Positions 10,252 through 18,775 of a DNA stretch of 64,000 nt are shown here, one piece after another (positions within the stretch are counted from its first letter, which is position 1; each line of letters begins with the position of its first letter). Source of the DNA: Verrucomicrobia bacterium 12-59-8. GTDB lineage: Bacteria; Verrucomicrobiota; Verrucomicrobiae; Verrucomicrobiales; Verrucomicrobiaceae. Where the stretch lies: the NCBI GenBank assembly GCA_002279765.1, contig NCCR01000033.1, forward strand, positions 1 through 64,000, written 5' to 3'. The notes under the pieces are model-generated. The model saw only the letters and a program-made list of their open reading frames with translations, had not been told where the DNA came from and searched no databases. Made by a program: the position numbers and the translations under genes.

Positions 10252-10317
10252 ACAGTGAGCACGGCACCAAAGGACCGATTCTTGCCTTGCACCCTGCTGC
10301 CCATGCAAAAGACGCGC

Positions 10318-11001
10318 TTATTCAGCAGCGCCTGAGCTGTCCATGACGCACTGCACCCAGGTGAACACGGGGGTCTTGGGGGCGTAGAGATGCTGAAGTT
10401 GGGCGAAGCTGGCTTTGCTCGGAAGGCTGTAAGGACCGGTCTCGCTCATGGTCTGATCTTCTTCAGGGCAGTGTTGGAGGCCCAGCACGTGACCGATCTC
10501 ATGGGGGAGCCACTTGGTGATGGGATCGCCGATGAGGGCAACTGAGCCGGTGCTCCACCACTCGGAGGGGTCAAGGTAGATGTGGCCACGGTCACGGCTC
10601 CATGGAAAGGACGCATGGCCCATGCTGCCGAGCTGGCCGTCCCAGACTCTACCGGGAGGAGTGCCAAAACTGATCACGATGTCTGCAGTCTCCCCGACTG
10701 GGGCCTGGGCAAAGGTGAAGACACCGGCGGACTCCCAGCTCTTGAAGCTCACATCAATCTCGCGTTTGAGATCTTCCATGGACAGACGCTCCGGCAAGGG
10801 TGTGGTGGTATCGAGCTGCCAGGTGAGGTGGCGTTTGTTCCAGAGCTGGGGCTTGGTGTAGCTGACGGAATTGCCGGTGCCGAGGGGTTTGGCCTGGGTG
10901 CTGATCTCCTGCTTCTGCCATGCGACGTCGTGATAAGCACAGTTGCTGATCAAACAGGCAGACCATAAGCAAAGGCTTAGAGAGAATGCATTTTTCTTCA
11001 T
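10318..11001 (-). CDS. Matrixin-type (M10-like) zinc metalloprotease, secreted
   Basis: A 227-residue protein with an N-terminal signal sequence (M-K-K-N-A-F-S-L-S-L) and a Cys near residue 21 that might be a weak lipobox. The catalytic signature H-E-I-G-H-V-L-G-L-Q-H lies at about 167-177 (H167, H171 and H177 as zinc ligands, E168 as catalytic base). It is followed by an M-S-E Met-turn near 185, the combination that defines metzincins of the matrixin clan. Upstream, a G-H-I-Y-L-D motif fits the structural-metal region of matrixins. There is no obvious long propeptide with a cysteine switch. It is read divergently from dapL, and its stop lies 66 bases before the start of the cytochrome c gene on the same strand. 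The substrate is unknown. Confidence 0.85.
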   Translation of the reverse strand: MKKNAFSLSLCLWSACLISNCAYHDVAWQKQEISTQAKPLGTGNSVSYTKPQLWNKRHLTWQLDTTTPLPERLSMEDLKREIDVSFKSWESAGVFTFAQAPVGETADIVISFGTPPGRVWDGQLGSMGHASFPWSRDRGHIYLDPSEWWSTGSVALIGDPITKWLPHEIGHVLGLQHCPEEDQTMSETGPYSLPSKASFAQLQHLYAPKTPVFTWVQCVMDSSGAAE

Positions 11002-11037
11002 GGCAGGTTGGGATTCGACAATTTTGAATCTCAACCT

Positions 11038-11070
11038 TGATATGAATTCTCATATGTAAGAATTGTAAAT
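11038..11070. promoter_or_regulatory. AT-rich intergenic segment with inverted repeat between matrixin gene and dapL
   Basis: The 150 bases between the divergent starts contain a short AT-rich block. In it, AATTCT (11045-11050) and AGAATT (11059-11064) form a perfect 6-base inverted repeat with an 8-base spacer containing CATATG. The position fits an operator or promoter element for one or both genes. No convincing -35/-10 pair is visible. Confidence 0.35.
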
Positions 11071-11151
11071 GATTATTCAGGCCTTGGTCAGGGTTTCGAC
11101 TTTCTTGCATCCCCGCCACGACTCGCCACACTGCCGCCCCTTTCCCCTGCC

Positions 11152-12384
11152 ATGGCCTACATCAACGAAAACTACAGCAAGCTCAAAGCCGGTTACCTCT
11201 TCCCTGAAATCGCCCGTCGCGTGAAGGTTTTCACCGAGGCTAACACTGAGGCGGCCAAGCGCCTGATCCGGTGCGGCATTGGCGATGTGACCGAAGCGCT
11301 GCCAGAGGCAGTGCGCACGGCGATGCACAAGGCCGTGGATGAAATGGGTGACCGCTCCACCTTCCGTGGCTACGGTCCGGAGCAGGGCTACGACTTCCTG
11401 CGCAACGCCATCGCCGAAAATGATTTCAAGGCCCGTGGCATCCAGGTGGAAGCGGATGAGATTTTCATCTCCGACGGCAGCAAGTGCGACACCGGCAACA
11501 TCCTGGACATCTTCGGGGCGGGGAACAAGATCGCCATCACCGACCCGGTGTACCCTGTGTACGTGGATACCAACGTCATGGCGGGCAACACGGGCGAAGC
11601 TGACGAGAGCGGTGCCTATGCGGGCCTGCACTACCTCAAATGTACACCGGCCAACGGCTTCGTGCCTGAGATCCCCAATGAGCCGGTGGATCTGGCCTAT
11701 CTCTGCTACCCGAACAATCCGACAGGCGCTGTGGCCACACGTGCGCAGCTTGAAGCCTGGGTGAAATACGCCCTGGCCAACGGCACGACGATCCTCTACG
11801 ACGCCGCTTACGAGGCCTTCATTCGTGATCCTGAGCTGCCGCGCTCGATCTATGAAATCGAAGGTGCGCGCGATTGCGCCATCGAATTCCGCAGCTTCTC
11901 CAAGAACGGCGGCTTTACCGGCGTGCGCTGTGGCATCGTCATCATTCCGAAGGGCCTCATGGGCAAAACCCAGGCCGGAGGCAAGCAGGCGATCCATGCG
12001 CTCTGGAGCCGCCGCCACAGCACGAAGTTCAACGGGGCCTGCTACATTGTCCAGCGCGGTGCGGAGGCGATCTATTCACCCGAAGGCAAGGCGCAGGTGA
12101 AAGCGCTCATCGAGCACTACATGGGCAATGCCACCCTACTGGTCGATGCCTGTAAAAAAGCGGGCATGCAGGTCTTCGGTGGCGTGAATGCGCCCTACGT
12201 CTGGGTCGGCTGCCCGAGCGGCGTGACGAGCTGGCAGATGTTCGACAAGATGCTTAACGAGGCGAATGTGGTCATCACCCCTGGCAGCGGCTTCGGCAGC
12301 GCTGGCGAAGGCTGCTTCCGCATCAGCGCGTTCAACAGCCGCACGAATGTGGAGGAAGTGTGCCGGCGGATTGCGAAGCTGTAG
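11152..12384 (+). CDS. dapL: LL-diaminopimelate aminotransferase
   Basis: A PLP-dependent class I/II aminotransferase of 410 residues, the usual DapL length. It converts tetrahydrodipicolinate directly to LL-diaminopimelate using glutamate, bypassing the succinylase and acetylase branches of lysine and peptidoglycan precursor synthesis. Diagnostic features are the N-terminus Y-I-N-E-N-Y-x-K-L, the C-Y-P-N-N-P-T-G-A motif, D-A-A-Y-E-A-F, and the Schiff-base lysine K251 in [10 protein letters not shown]. DapL is characteristic of plants, Chlamydiae and Verrucomicrobia. lysA, the last enzyme of the same pathway, lies at about 55 kb in this window. The gene stands alone and ends at a hairpin with a T-run. 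Confidence 0.95.
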   Translation: MAYINENYSKLKAGYLFPEIARRVKVFTEANTEAAKRLIRCGIGDVTEALPEAVRTAMHKAVDEMGDRSTFRGYGPEQGYDFLRNAIAENDFKARGIQVEADEIFISDGSKCDTGNILDIFGAGNKIAITDPVYPVYVDTNVMAGNTGEADESGAYAGLHYLKCTPANGFVPEIPNEPVDLAYLCYPNNPTGAVATRAQLEAWVKYALANGTTILYDAAYEAFIRDPELPRSIYEIEGARDCAIEFRSFSKNGGFTGVRCGIVIIPKGLMGKTQAGGKQAIHALWSRRHSTKFNGACYIVQRGAEAIYSPEGKAQVKALIEHYMGNATLLVDACKKAGMQVFGGVNAPYVWVGCPSGVTSWQMFDKMLNEANVVITPGSGFGSAGEGCFRISAFNSRTNVEEVCRRIAKL

Positions 12385-12385
12385 G

Positions 12386-12407
12386 ACGAATCTCCTGATT
12401 CGTTTTT
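12386..12407 (+). terminator. Rho-independent terminator of dapL
   Basis: ACGAATC and GATTCGT form a 7-base perfect stem with a TCCT loop, followed at once by five T residues. It begins two bases after the dapL stop codon. It also resembles the second palindrome at 12433-12452 (see findings). Confidence 0.6.
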
Positions 12408-12432
12408 CCTCCCATTGCTCAATCGTGCGTAG

Positions 12433-12452
12433 AACGAACTTGGAAGTTCGTT
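12433..12452. repeat. Second palindrome, related to the dapL terminator
   Basis: AACGAACT and AGTTCGTT form an 8-base perfect stem with a TGGA loop, flanked by GTAG on the left and TTTG on the right. Together with the hairpin about 46 bases upstream it gives two copies of the pattern GTAG-R-ACGAA...TTCGTTTT between convergent genes, a REP-like arrangement. It could also act as a terminator. Confidence 0.45.
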
Positions 12453-12458
12453 TTGCGT

Positions 12459-13730
12459 TTACACAAAATCCGTGATCGAGCCGAAGTCGGCGTCGAACAA
12501 GCGGCGGTAGGTGCGGAAGGCGAAGTGGTCGGTCATGTTGGCGATCCAATCGCAGACGAGACGGGCGCGGGCGGGTGCATCGGGAGCGGACTGGATTTCC
12601 TTTTCGATTGCGGCCGGCATCAGGTGCAGGCCCTTGGGCTGTACGGAGTCGATGTAGCGCTCACGGAGCACGCCAAAGACGCGGGTGAGGATGAAGTCGG
12701 CCTTGTGGTCGAGCTGCTGGAGCTGCGGGCTGAGGAAGACGAGTTCGAGGGCGATCTTTTTGTGAAGATCCGCCCGGCGGCGCTGCACCGGATCGATTTC
12801 CAGAGCATACTGATGTCTGCGGGTGCTCTGGCTGAGGAAATTCGCAGCAGGCACCAGTTTCGTGGCGCGAATGCATTCACCGATCAGCCGGTTCAGGCGG
12901 CCTTCGACGCGATTTTCACGCACTGCCTTGCATAGGAAGGCCACATCCGCCTTGTCGGCTTCGGAGAGATCTTGGTCCTCCGCCCAGCGTTCCAGCCGCT
13001 GCACGTTGACGAATCCGGCGTGGATGCCGTCGGCAATGTCATTGAGCGAGTAGGCGGTGTCATCCGCCCAGTCCATGATCTGGCATTCGATGCTGCGGAA
13101 GCCATTGCGCACGTTGCCGGGGGTGAGTTCCACCGGAAAAGCCTGGCCACCGAGGGTGAAATCGAGCCAGCGCTCCTGCTCATCGTAGAGGTAGTGGTTC
13201 TTGGCCTGCGGCGTCTCGGTGTGCAGCGTTTTGTATTTGAGCACGCCATCTAGCAAGGCTCGACTGGGGTTCATGCCGCTGCGGCCTTCGCTGAAGAGGG
13301 TCTGCGTCAGGATGCGGAGTGTCTGAGCATTGCCCTCAAAACCGCCAAAGGGTGCCATCAAGTGGTGCAGCGTGCGCTCGCCAGCATGGCCGAAGGGAGG
13401 ATGGCCGAGGTCGTGGCTCAGGCAGGCGCTTTCGACGAGATCCGAGTCGATGAAGCAATCATCATCCAGGTACTGGCTTTGCTGCGTGAGCCATCCGCAG
13501 ATGCTGCGCCCGATCTGCGCGACTTCGATGCTATGGGTCAGCCGCGTGCGGTAGAAATCGTACTCGCCCGACAAGAACACCTGGGTCTTGTTTTGCAGGC
13601 GACGGAAGGCGCTGCTGTGGATGATGCGGTCGCGGTCGATCTGGAACGAACTCCGATACTCACCTGCATGCGCTGGGCGTGGATCAAGCGTTTCAAAGTC
13701 GAAAGAAGTATAAAAGCGGTTCGCTGGCAT
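12459..13730 (-). CDS. dgt: Deoxyguanosinetriphosphate triphosphohydrolase (dGTPase), HD superfamily
   Basis: A 423-residue HD-domain nucleotide phosphohydrolase that cleaves dNTPs (classically dGTP) to the nucleoside and tripolyphosphate, helping to balance dNTP pools. The N-terminal motif I-I-H-S-S-A-F-R-R-L-Q-N-K-T-Q-V is the family hallmark. The metal site is assembled from H66 (R-T-R-L-T-H-S), H106-D107 (L-S-H-D-L-G-H-P-P-F-G-H) and a later Asp (W-A-D-D-T-A-Y-S). The length fits the bacterial short-form dGTPases. It converges on dapL and has no same-strand partner closer than the 64-residue gene upstream. Confidence 0.92.
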   Translation of the reverse strand: MPANRFYTSFDFETLDPRPAHAGEYRSSFQIDRDRIIHSSAFRRLQNKTQVFLSGEYDFYRTRLTHSIEVAQIGRSICGWLTQQSQYLDDDCFIDSDLVESACLSHDLGHPPFGHAGERTLHHLMAPFGGFEGNAQTLRILTQTLFSEGRSGMNPSRALLDGVLKYKTLHTETPQAKNHYLYDEQERWLDFTLGGQAFPVELTPGNVRNGFRSIECQIMDWADDTAYSLNDIADGIHAGFVNVQRLERWAEDQDLSEADKADVAFLCKAVRENRVEGRLNRLIGECIRATKLVPAANFLSQSTRRHQYALEIDPVQRRRADLHKKIALELVFLSPQLQQLDHKADFILTRVFGVLRERYIDSVQPKGLHLMPAAIEKEIQSAPDAPARARLVCDWIANMTDHFAFRTYRRLFDADFGSITDFV

Positions 13731-13783
13731 GCGGTGAGTACCGCGATGCTAGCAGGTCGTGGCGGGCGAGCAAGGCCGCTGCA

Positions 13784-13978
13784 TCAGCGCTCCCTGCGGA
13801 ACGCAAACTGACCTGTCGGCACCTGATTCTCGTCGTCCGCTTCTCTTGGCCGACGTTTACCCTCGACGAAGGCGGGTCTGAAAGGGAGATGCTGCACTTT
13901 TTCAATCTCGTCATCAGTCACGCCCTTCGCCCGCAGGCGGCTGCGTTCATAAATTCGATATTTTTGGATCTCAAGCAT
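13784..13978 (-). CDS. Small hypothetical protein (64 aa)
   Basis: A short charged reading frame starting M-L-E-I-Q-K-Y-R-I-Y, rich in Arg, Lys and Glu, with an amphipathic N-terminal half. I do not recognise a family. It is supported by its position, 38 bases downstream of the CoA-binding protein gene and on the same strand as the three genes before it, and by a helical, non-repetitive composition. A longer start at 14020 would overlap the neighbour. No Shine-Dalgarno sequence is visible, and an antisense frame covers part of it, so expression is uncertain. Confidence 0.45.
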   Translation of the reverse strand: MLEIQKYRIYERSRLRAKGVTDDEIEKVQHLPFRPAFVEGKRRPREADDENQVPTGQFAFRRER

Positions 13979-14016
13979 GGGGTTGATTTCTGAGACAGCT
14001 AGGCAAGGGGCTGTGT

Positions 14017-14385
14017 TCAAAACTGCCCCGTGTTCAGCAGCACCAAGGTACAGGCTTCCTCACAGGCAATTCCGGCTTTTTGCAAAGCATCTGCCAGTGA
14101 TGCATTTTCTGCGCCAGGATTAAAAATAATCCTACGCGGTTTCAGCGCGATCAGCTTGTCCTGCAGCCCTGACGAGATCAGCTGACCGACATACATCGTC
14201 ACGGTGTCCACCGGACCTGAGATCAAGCCCACATCCGCCACCACGGGGACGCCCTCAATCTCCGCCAGTTTGGGATGCACCGGAACGACTTCATGCTCAT
14301 GCTTGAGCAGCAGGAGCAGAGCGCGATGGCTGTAGCGCTCGGGATTGTTGCTGGCGCCAATGATGACGACTCTTTCTTTGTTCAT
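14017..14385 (-). CDS. CoA-binding domain protein (YccU-like)
   Basis: A 122-residue single-domain Rossmann-fold protein. The N-terminal V-V-I-I-G-A-S-N-N-P-E-R-Y-S and the later I-I-F-N-P-G-A-E-N match the CoA_binding_2 family, the stand-alone relative of the CoA-binding half of succinyl-CoA synthetase. Its physiological role is not established. The start codon overlaps the stop of the upstream membrane-protein gene by ATGA, so the two are probably translated together. Confidence 0.82.
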   Translation of the reverse strand: MNKERVVIIGASNNPERYSHRALLLLLKHEHEVVPVHPKLAEIEGVPVVADVGLISGPVDTVTMYVGQLISSGLQDKLIALKPRRIIFNPGAENASLADALQKAGIACEEACTLVLLNTGQF

Positions 14386-14735
14386 GGTTTTTGATCCTCC
14401 TCTTCAAGATGAAACAGATGCAGCGCACGATGCGCTGCCGGTGCGAGCACGATGCCAATGATCGAAATGAAAACCAAGCCGCTGAAGAGAGCATAGAACG
14501 AGGCGAAGACTTTGGCGGCATCTGACGGCAGGTCACCCATGGGCCCCATGCCGCCCAGAATCATCGAGGCATTCAAGAGGCTGTCGATCCAGCTGAATCT
14601 GGCGATGAAATGATAGCCCAGAATGCCGATGCTCAGCGCCACACCGATCACGATCAACGCTATGGAGGCGTACTTGATCACCCGGCGGGCAAAAACCAAG
14701 CGCGAAGCAAGAGGGTCGGTGCGTGTTTCAAACAT
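14382..14735 (-). CDS. Small two-helix membrane protein, unknown function
   Basis: A 117-residue protein with two clear transmembrane segments, about residues 20-45 (A-S-I-A-L-I-V-I-G-V-A-L-S-I-G) and 80-100 (F-Y-A-L-F-S-G-L-V-F-I-S-I-I-G). A short Gly/Met-rich loop separates them, and both ends are charged and probably cytoplasmic. I cannot assign a family. It begins 6 bases after the cytochrome c-WD40 gene and overlaps the CoA-binding gene by ATGA, so it belongs to that operon and may anchor or accompany one of those proteins. Confidence 0.65.
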   Translation of the reverse strand: MFETRTDPLASRLVFARRVIKYASIALIVIGVALSIGILGYHFIARFSWIDSLLNASMILGGMGPMGDLPSDAAKVFASFYALFSGLVFISIIGIVLAPAAHRALHLFHLEEEDQKP

Positions 14736-14741
14736 GGCGTA

Positions 14742-16070
14742 TTACCATCCCGGTGACGCCACGAATTGCAACACCGGCTCGGGCTTTCCGATTTCGTGAA
14801 TGCGGACTTTGCCATCGTGACAGCCGGTGATAACGCGTGCGGTTTTGTCGATGCGCTGCAGCAGCAGGACGTTCACGCGGTCCTCATGACGTGTGATCTT
14901 GTCCTTCGTCTTGCGGGCTTTCGCGTCCATCGAAACGACTGCTCCGCTGCCCATGGCGGCCACGGGCGTCTCGGCATCCAGAAAGTCCAGAGCCAGCATT
15001 TCGGTGCGGCCGCCGGGCTTTAGAGTGCTGTCCTTTTTCGCATCGCCATTGCGATCCCAGCGGCGGATCTCGCCCTCGACATCGCCGCTGATGGCATCCT
15101 TGCTGTCTGGCGAGAAAGCCACGCTGAGCACCGCGCAGTCATGACCGGTGAAGGTGGCCTCAATCTCACCGGTGGCGGCTTCAATGCGTTTGGCCGTGCG
15201 ATCACGGCTGGCGGTGGCGATGTGCAGACTGTCAGGCGAGAATGCCATGCCCATGATCCAGTCTGCATGTGGCTCGATCTGCCATTTCAGTTTGCCGGAG
15301 GGCAGCTCAAAGCAGCGCACCAGATTGTCCGCGCCGCCACAGGCCAGCAGTTTGCCATCCGGGCTGGAAACCATGGCCAGCACGCAGTCCCGCGCAGTCA
15401 CCAGACGCTTGCGCTCCTGCGGCTGCGACGGATTCACCAGCCACACTTCACCCGACCGCCCCGGAACACCTCCAGCGACGGCGAGTTGAGCCTCGGCGGT
15501 CCAGGCCAGTGCGAGAATGCGTTCAGGCATGCCGTCGATGCGCGCCTGGAGTTTCCCCGTCGCCGTATCCCACAGCGTTGTTTCAAAATAGCCGCTGCAT
15601 GCCAGCGGGTTCCCGGCGGGATTCAGGGCCAGGGCGGTGACAGGCAGCGGACGTGGATATTTCTCAGGCACCTGGACCTTTGGCTTGTCAGGAACAATGG
15701 CGCGCAGGGCCGCTTTTTTGTCTGCCACGTCCAGTCTGGCACCACTGACAATCCATTCGTGAATCAGCTTCATTTCTTTTTCGGGAAGTGCATCGGCCTT
15801 CTTGGGCATGCGGTCGTCTTCATCAAGCGTGGCGATCAGCCGGTATAGTTCGCTCTCAGCCGGCTTGCCTGCCAATACCGGCGCAGACTCGCTGTCACCT
15901 GCTTTGAGCATGAGTTCGACTGAGTCCAGACGGTAACCGCCCTTCGCCTTGCCAGAGCGATGACACTCCACGCACTGATCGATCAAAATCGGTGCGATCT
16001 GCCGGGAAAACGAAATCTCGGCAGAAGAGGCAAGGGCTGTCAGGGAAAGAAAAAGCAGCGTGCGAAGCAT
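14742..16070 (-). CDS. Secreted planctomycete-type cytochrome c / WD40 beta-propeller protein
   Basis: 442 residues. The start at 16070 is selected because it opens into a signal peptide (M-L-R-T-L-L-F-L-S-L-T-A-L-A). A C-type cytochrome domain follows with C-V-E-C-H at 33-37. From about residue 140 to the end, repeated W-D / F-S-P-D-x-x motifs (A-F-S-P-D-S-x-x-I-A-T-A-S, V-A-F-S-P-D-S-K) mark six to seven WD40 blades. This heme-plus-propeller architecture is common in PVC bacteria. The function is not established, but it is probably periplasmic electron transfer coupled to a protein- or ligand-binding propeller. It is first in an operon with a small membrane protein and a CoA-binding protein, and is divergent from the creatininase gene. 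Confidence 0.87.
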   Translation of the reverse strand: MLRTLLFLSLTALASSAEISFSRQIAPILIDQCVECHRSGKAKGGYRLDSVELMLKAGDSESAPVLAGKPAESELYRLIATLDEDDRMPKKADALPEKEMKLIHEWIVSGARLDVADKKAALRAIVPDKPKVQVPEKYPRPLPVTALALNPAGNPLACSGYFETTLWDTATGKLQARIDGMPERILALAWTAEAQLAVAGGVPGRSGEVWLVNPSQPQERKRLVTARDCVLAMVSSPDGKLLACGGADNLVRCFELPSGKLKWQIEPHADWIMGMAFSPDSLHIATASRDRTAKRIEAATGEIEATFTGHDCAVLSVAFSPDSKDAISGDVEGEIRRWDRNGDAKKDSTLKPGGRTEMLALDFLDAETPVAAMGSGAVVSMDAKARKTKDKITRHEDRVNVLLLQRIDKTARVITGCHDGKVRIHEIGKPEPVLQFVASPGW

Positions 16071-16146
16071 GGGGCGTAGAGAAACGCCTCTTGTGGCCGA
16101 GTTTGTCGGACGTTGCATCCATCGTTTGCCTCTTTTACATGCGGCC

Positions 16147-16923
16147 ATGAGCCCGAGACCCTGGATCATTGCCGAAACGAACTGGAAACACGTCAAAGCC
16201 ACGCGCTATGAGGCGGCGGTGCTGCCGTGGGGAGCCACGGAGGCGCACAACTGGCACCTGCCCTACGCCACCGATTCGTTGCAGAACGACGCCATCGCTG
16301 CCGAGGCGGGCCGCATCGCCTGGGAGACCGGTGCCAAGGTGGCCATCCTGCCCAACATGCCCTTTGGTGTGCAGACGGGACAGCTCGACGTACCGTTTTG
16401 CATCAACATGAACCCCACCACGCAGATGATGGTGCTCGAAGACGTCATCAGCAGTCTCGAAGGCGTGGGTGTGATGAAATTCGTCATCCTCAACGGCCAC
16501 GGTGGCAATGACTTCCGCCAGATGCTGCGAGAGCTGCAGGCAAAGCACCCTAAGATGTTTCTCTCCACGGTCTCGTGGTTCAATGCGGTGAAGGGTGACG
16601 ACATCTTCAACATCGTGGGTGATCACGCCGACGAACGTGAGACCAGCCTCATGCTGTACTTTCATCCACACCTAGTGCTGCCGAAAGCCGAATGGGGTCC
16701 CGGCACTGACAACCACTGGAAGCTGAAGGCCATCAACGAAAAGTGGGCATGGGCGCAGCGCGCGTGGAGCCAAGCCACCAACGACACTGGCTCCGGTGAT
16801 CCGCAGCACAGCACCGCCGAGAAAGGCCGACGCTACTTCGAGGCGCTGGGTGCCAAGATCGCAACGTATCTGATCGAACTCGCCGCCGCTGACATCAGCG
16901 ATCTCTACGAGAAATCGAAATGA
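16147..16923 (+). CDS. Creatininase-family amidohydrolase
   Basis: A 258-residue protein; the start at 16147 yields the canonical N-terminus, and a longer frame from 16060 would overlap the divergent gene. Metal-ligand motifs of the creatininase/MftE/FAPy-deformylase family are all present: W-G-A-T-E32-A-H34, D43, N-G-H118-G-G-N and E165-T-S. Members hydrolyse cyclic or formyl amides with a dinuclear metal centre; the substrate here is unknown. The stop overlaps the start of the first ABC permease gene by ATGA, which strongly suggests that the enzyme acts on something handled by that transporter. It is cytoplasmic, with no signal peptide. Confidence 0.87.
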   Translation: MSPRPWIIAETNWKHVKATRYEAAVLPWGATEAHNWHLPYATDSLQNDAIAAEAGRIAWETGAKVAILPNMPFGVQTGQLDVPFCINMNPTTQMMVLEDVISSLEGVGVMKFVILNGHGGNDFRQMLRELQAKHPKMFLSTVSWFNAVKGDDIFNIVGDHADERETSLMLYFHPHLVLPKAEWGPGTDNHWKLKAINEKWAWAQRAWSQATNDTGSGDPQHSTAEKGRRYFEALGAKIATYLIELAAADISDLYEKSK

Positions 16924-17840
16924 TCCGCTTCATCTTCAGCCGCATCGCGCAGGGCATCATCGTGATTTTCGCGGTGATCACCCTCACGTTTGCGCTGTCA
17001 AAAATGGTTCCTGGCGGCGCGGTGAGGAATGAGCGCTTCATCACCGAGGAAGCCCGGAAAGCGCAGGAAGAGTACTACGGTCTGAACCAACCATGGATCG
17101 TGCAGCTCGGGCTGCAGTTCAAACATTACGCCATGTTTGACCTGCCGGAATCGTACCACTACAAGGGCCGTGGAGTGGATGAGATCATCGCTTCGGGATT
17201 TCCGGTCTCAGCGACGGTGGGCGGTGCGGCACTGCTCATCGCGTTGGTTATTGGTGTACCGCTCGGAGCCTACGCGGCGCTGCGGCCCAACACATTCGAA
17301 GATCGATCAAGCACCTTGGCAGCCACACTCGGCATCTGCACTCCGAGCATGGTGCTCGGGCCGCTCATTGCGCTGCTCTTTGGCCTAAAGCTCCGCTGGT
17401 TTAATGCCTCCGGCTGGTTTGATGCAGCCGACTGGGTGCTGCCCGCGCTCACGCTGGGCATCATCTACAGCGCCTACATTGCACGACTCATGCGCGGCAG
17501 CCTGCGCGAGACGCTGGCTCAGGAGTTCATCCGCACGGCGCGTGCCAAAGGAGCCAGCGAGACTTCCGTGGTGTTTCTGCATGCCATGAAACTCGCCAGC
17601 CTGCCGGTGCTCAATTTCCTCGGGCCGGCCGCTGCGGGACTGCTCACCGGTTCGTTCATTGTGGAAACCGTGTTCCAACTGCCTGGCCTCGGCCAGTTTT
17701 TCATCGCCGCAGCCACCAATGGTGATCATCAGCTCACGATCGCCATCTCCGTATTCTACGCCGCCCTCATCGTCAGCTTCAATTTGCTGGTGGACATTCT
17801 GCAGGCCGCGCTCAATCCCCGCATCCGACTCCAGGCATGA
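16920..17840 (+). CDS. ABC transporter permease, DppB/OppB family
   Basis: A 306-residue inner-membrane permease. The first segment after M-I-R-F-I-F-S-R-I-A-Q-G and the N-terminal K-M-V-P-G-G motif are typical of the B subunit of dipeptide/oligopeptide/nickel importers. About six membrane segments are visible. The ATPase-contacting EAA loop is seen around E-F-I-R-T-A-R-A-K-G-A-S. It sits between the creatininase gene (ATGA overlap) and its partner permease (ATGA overlap), so all three are translationally coupled. No ABC ATPase gene lies in the window. Confidence 0.92.
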   Translation: MIRFIFSRIAQGIIVIFAVITLTFALSKMVPGGAVRNERFITEEARKAQEEYYGLNQPWIVQLGLQFKHYAMFDLPESYHYKGRGVDEIIASGFPVSATVGGAALLIALVIGVPLGAYAALRPNTFEDRSSTLAATLGICTPSMVLGPLIALLFGLKLRWFNASGWFDAADWVLPALTLGIIYSAYIARLMRGSLRETLAQEFIRTARAKGASETSVVFLHAMKLASLPVLNFLGPAAAGLLTGSFIVETVFQLPGLGQFFIAAATNGDHQLTIAISVFYAALIVSFNLLVDILQAALNPRIRLQA

Positions 17841-18697
17841 GCAGCACCACCCAGCCAAGTCTCTCACCGATGCGTGCTGCGTGGCGGCGGCTCATGCGGC
17901 AGCGCATGAACGCGTGGGCATTGTGGTTCCTTGTTGTGCTCGTGCTCCTGTGCGGCATCGGTCCGGAGCTGGTGCCTTACGATCAGTCGCAGCAGGATCT
18001 GGAACTCAAGGCCACGAATCCCAGCACCGCGCACTGGCTGGGTACAGACCCGCTGGGCCGTGACATGCTGACGCGCATCCTGCACGGGGGGCGTGTGTCG
18101 CTGGAGGTCGGCCTGCTCGCCACGGCAGTCGCGGCGATCATCGGGGTCTTTTATGGCATGATCTCCGGACTCGCCGGTGGCCGCATGGACGCGGCGATGA
18201 TGCGCATCGTGGACATCCTGTATGCGTTTCCCTTTATCAACTTCGTGATCCTGCTCATGGTCATCGTTGGACGTGAGTTCTGGCTCATCTTCGTAGCCAT
18301 TGGAGCGGTGGAATGGCTCACGATGGCGCGAGTGGTACGCGGGCAGGTGCTAGCGCTGAAGAACCTTGAGTTCATCATTGCAGCGCGAGCCGGTTTCTGG
18401 CACATTGTCTGGCGGCATGTGCTGCCGAATGTGATGGGCCCAGTCATCATTTATGCCAGTCTCACGGTGCCGGGTGTCATGCTGCTGGAAGCGGCGCTGA
18501 GCTTCCTCGGGCTCGGCATCCAGCCACCAGATGCGAGCTGGGGCGTGTTGATTCGTGAAGGTGCGAACTCGATGGAGAGCTATCCCTGGCTGCTGCTCTA
18601 CCCTGGTATCTTTTTCTCCACCACGCTGCTCGCACTCAATCTGCTGGGAGATGGTCTGCGCGATGCGTTCGATCCCAAGTCGATGTCACAGCAGTAA
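17837..18697 (+). CDS. ABC transporter permease, DppC/OppC family
   Basis: 286 residues, the C-type partner of the preceding permease. It has the N-terminal cytoplasmic arm followed by a first transmembrane helix, then H-W-L-G-T-D-P-L-G-R-D-M-L-T-R, the signature of OppC/DppC subunits, and an EAA loop A-A-R-A-G-F-W-H-I-V-W-R-H-V-L-P-N. The pair would form the membrane channel of a peptide- or amide-importing ABC system. The gene ends the coupled trio; 78 bases of non-coding sequence separate it from the next gene. Confidence 0.92.
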   Translation: MSSTTQPSLSPMRAAWRRLMRQRMNAWALWFLVVLVLLCGIGPELVPYDQSQQDLELKATNPSTAHWLGTDPLGRDMLTRILHGGRVSLEVGLLATAVAAIIGVFYGMISGLAGGRMDAAMMRIVDILYAFPFINFVILLMVIVGREFWLIFVAIGAVEWLTMARVVRGQVLALKNLEFIIAARAGFWHIVWRHVLPNVMGPVIIYASLTVPGVMLLEAALSFLGLGIQPPDASWGVLIREGANSMESYPWLLLYPGIFFSTTLLALNLLGDGLRDAFDPKSMSQQ

Positions 18698-18775
18698 GTG
18701 AAAAATATTTTCGTGCAGGCTGAATAGTCTCGAAGCAGTCACGTCAGAGAGTGCGGATACAAATTCCACACACTC

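Noticed and set aside
8863..10335. 490-codon plus-strand open frame opposite the large cytochrome c gene
   Set aside because: It mirrors the codon pattern of a GC-rich gene whose minus-strand product has clear domains; the antisense protein is low-complexity Gly/Val/Glu with no recognisable motif.
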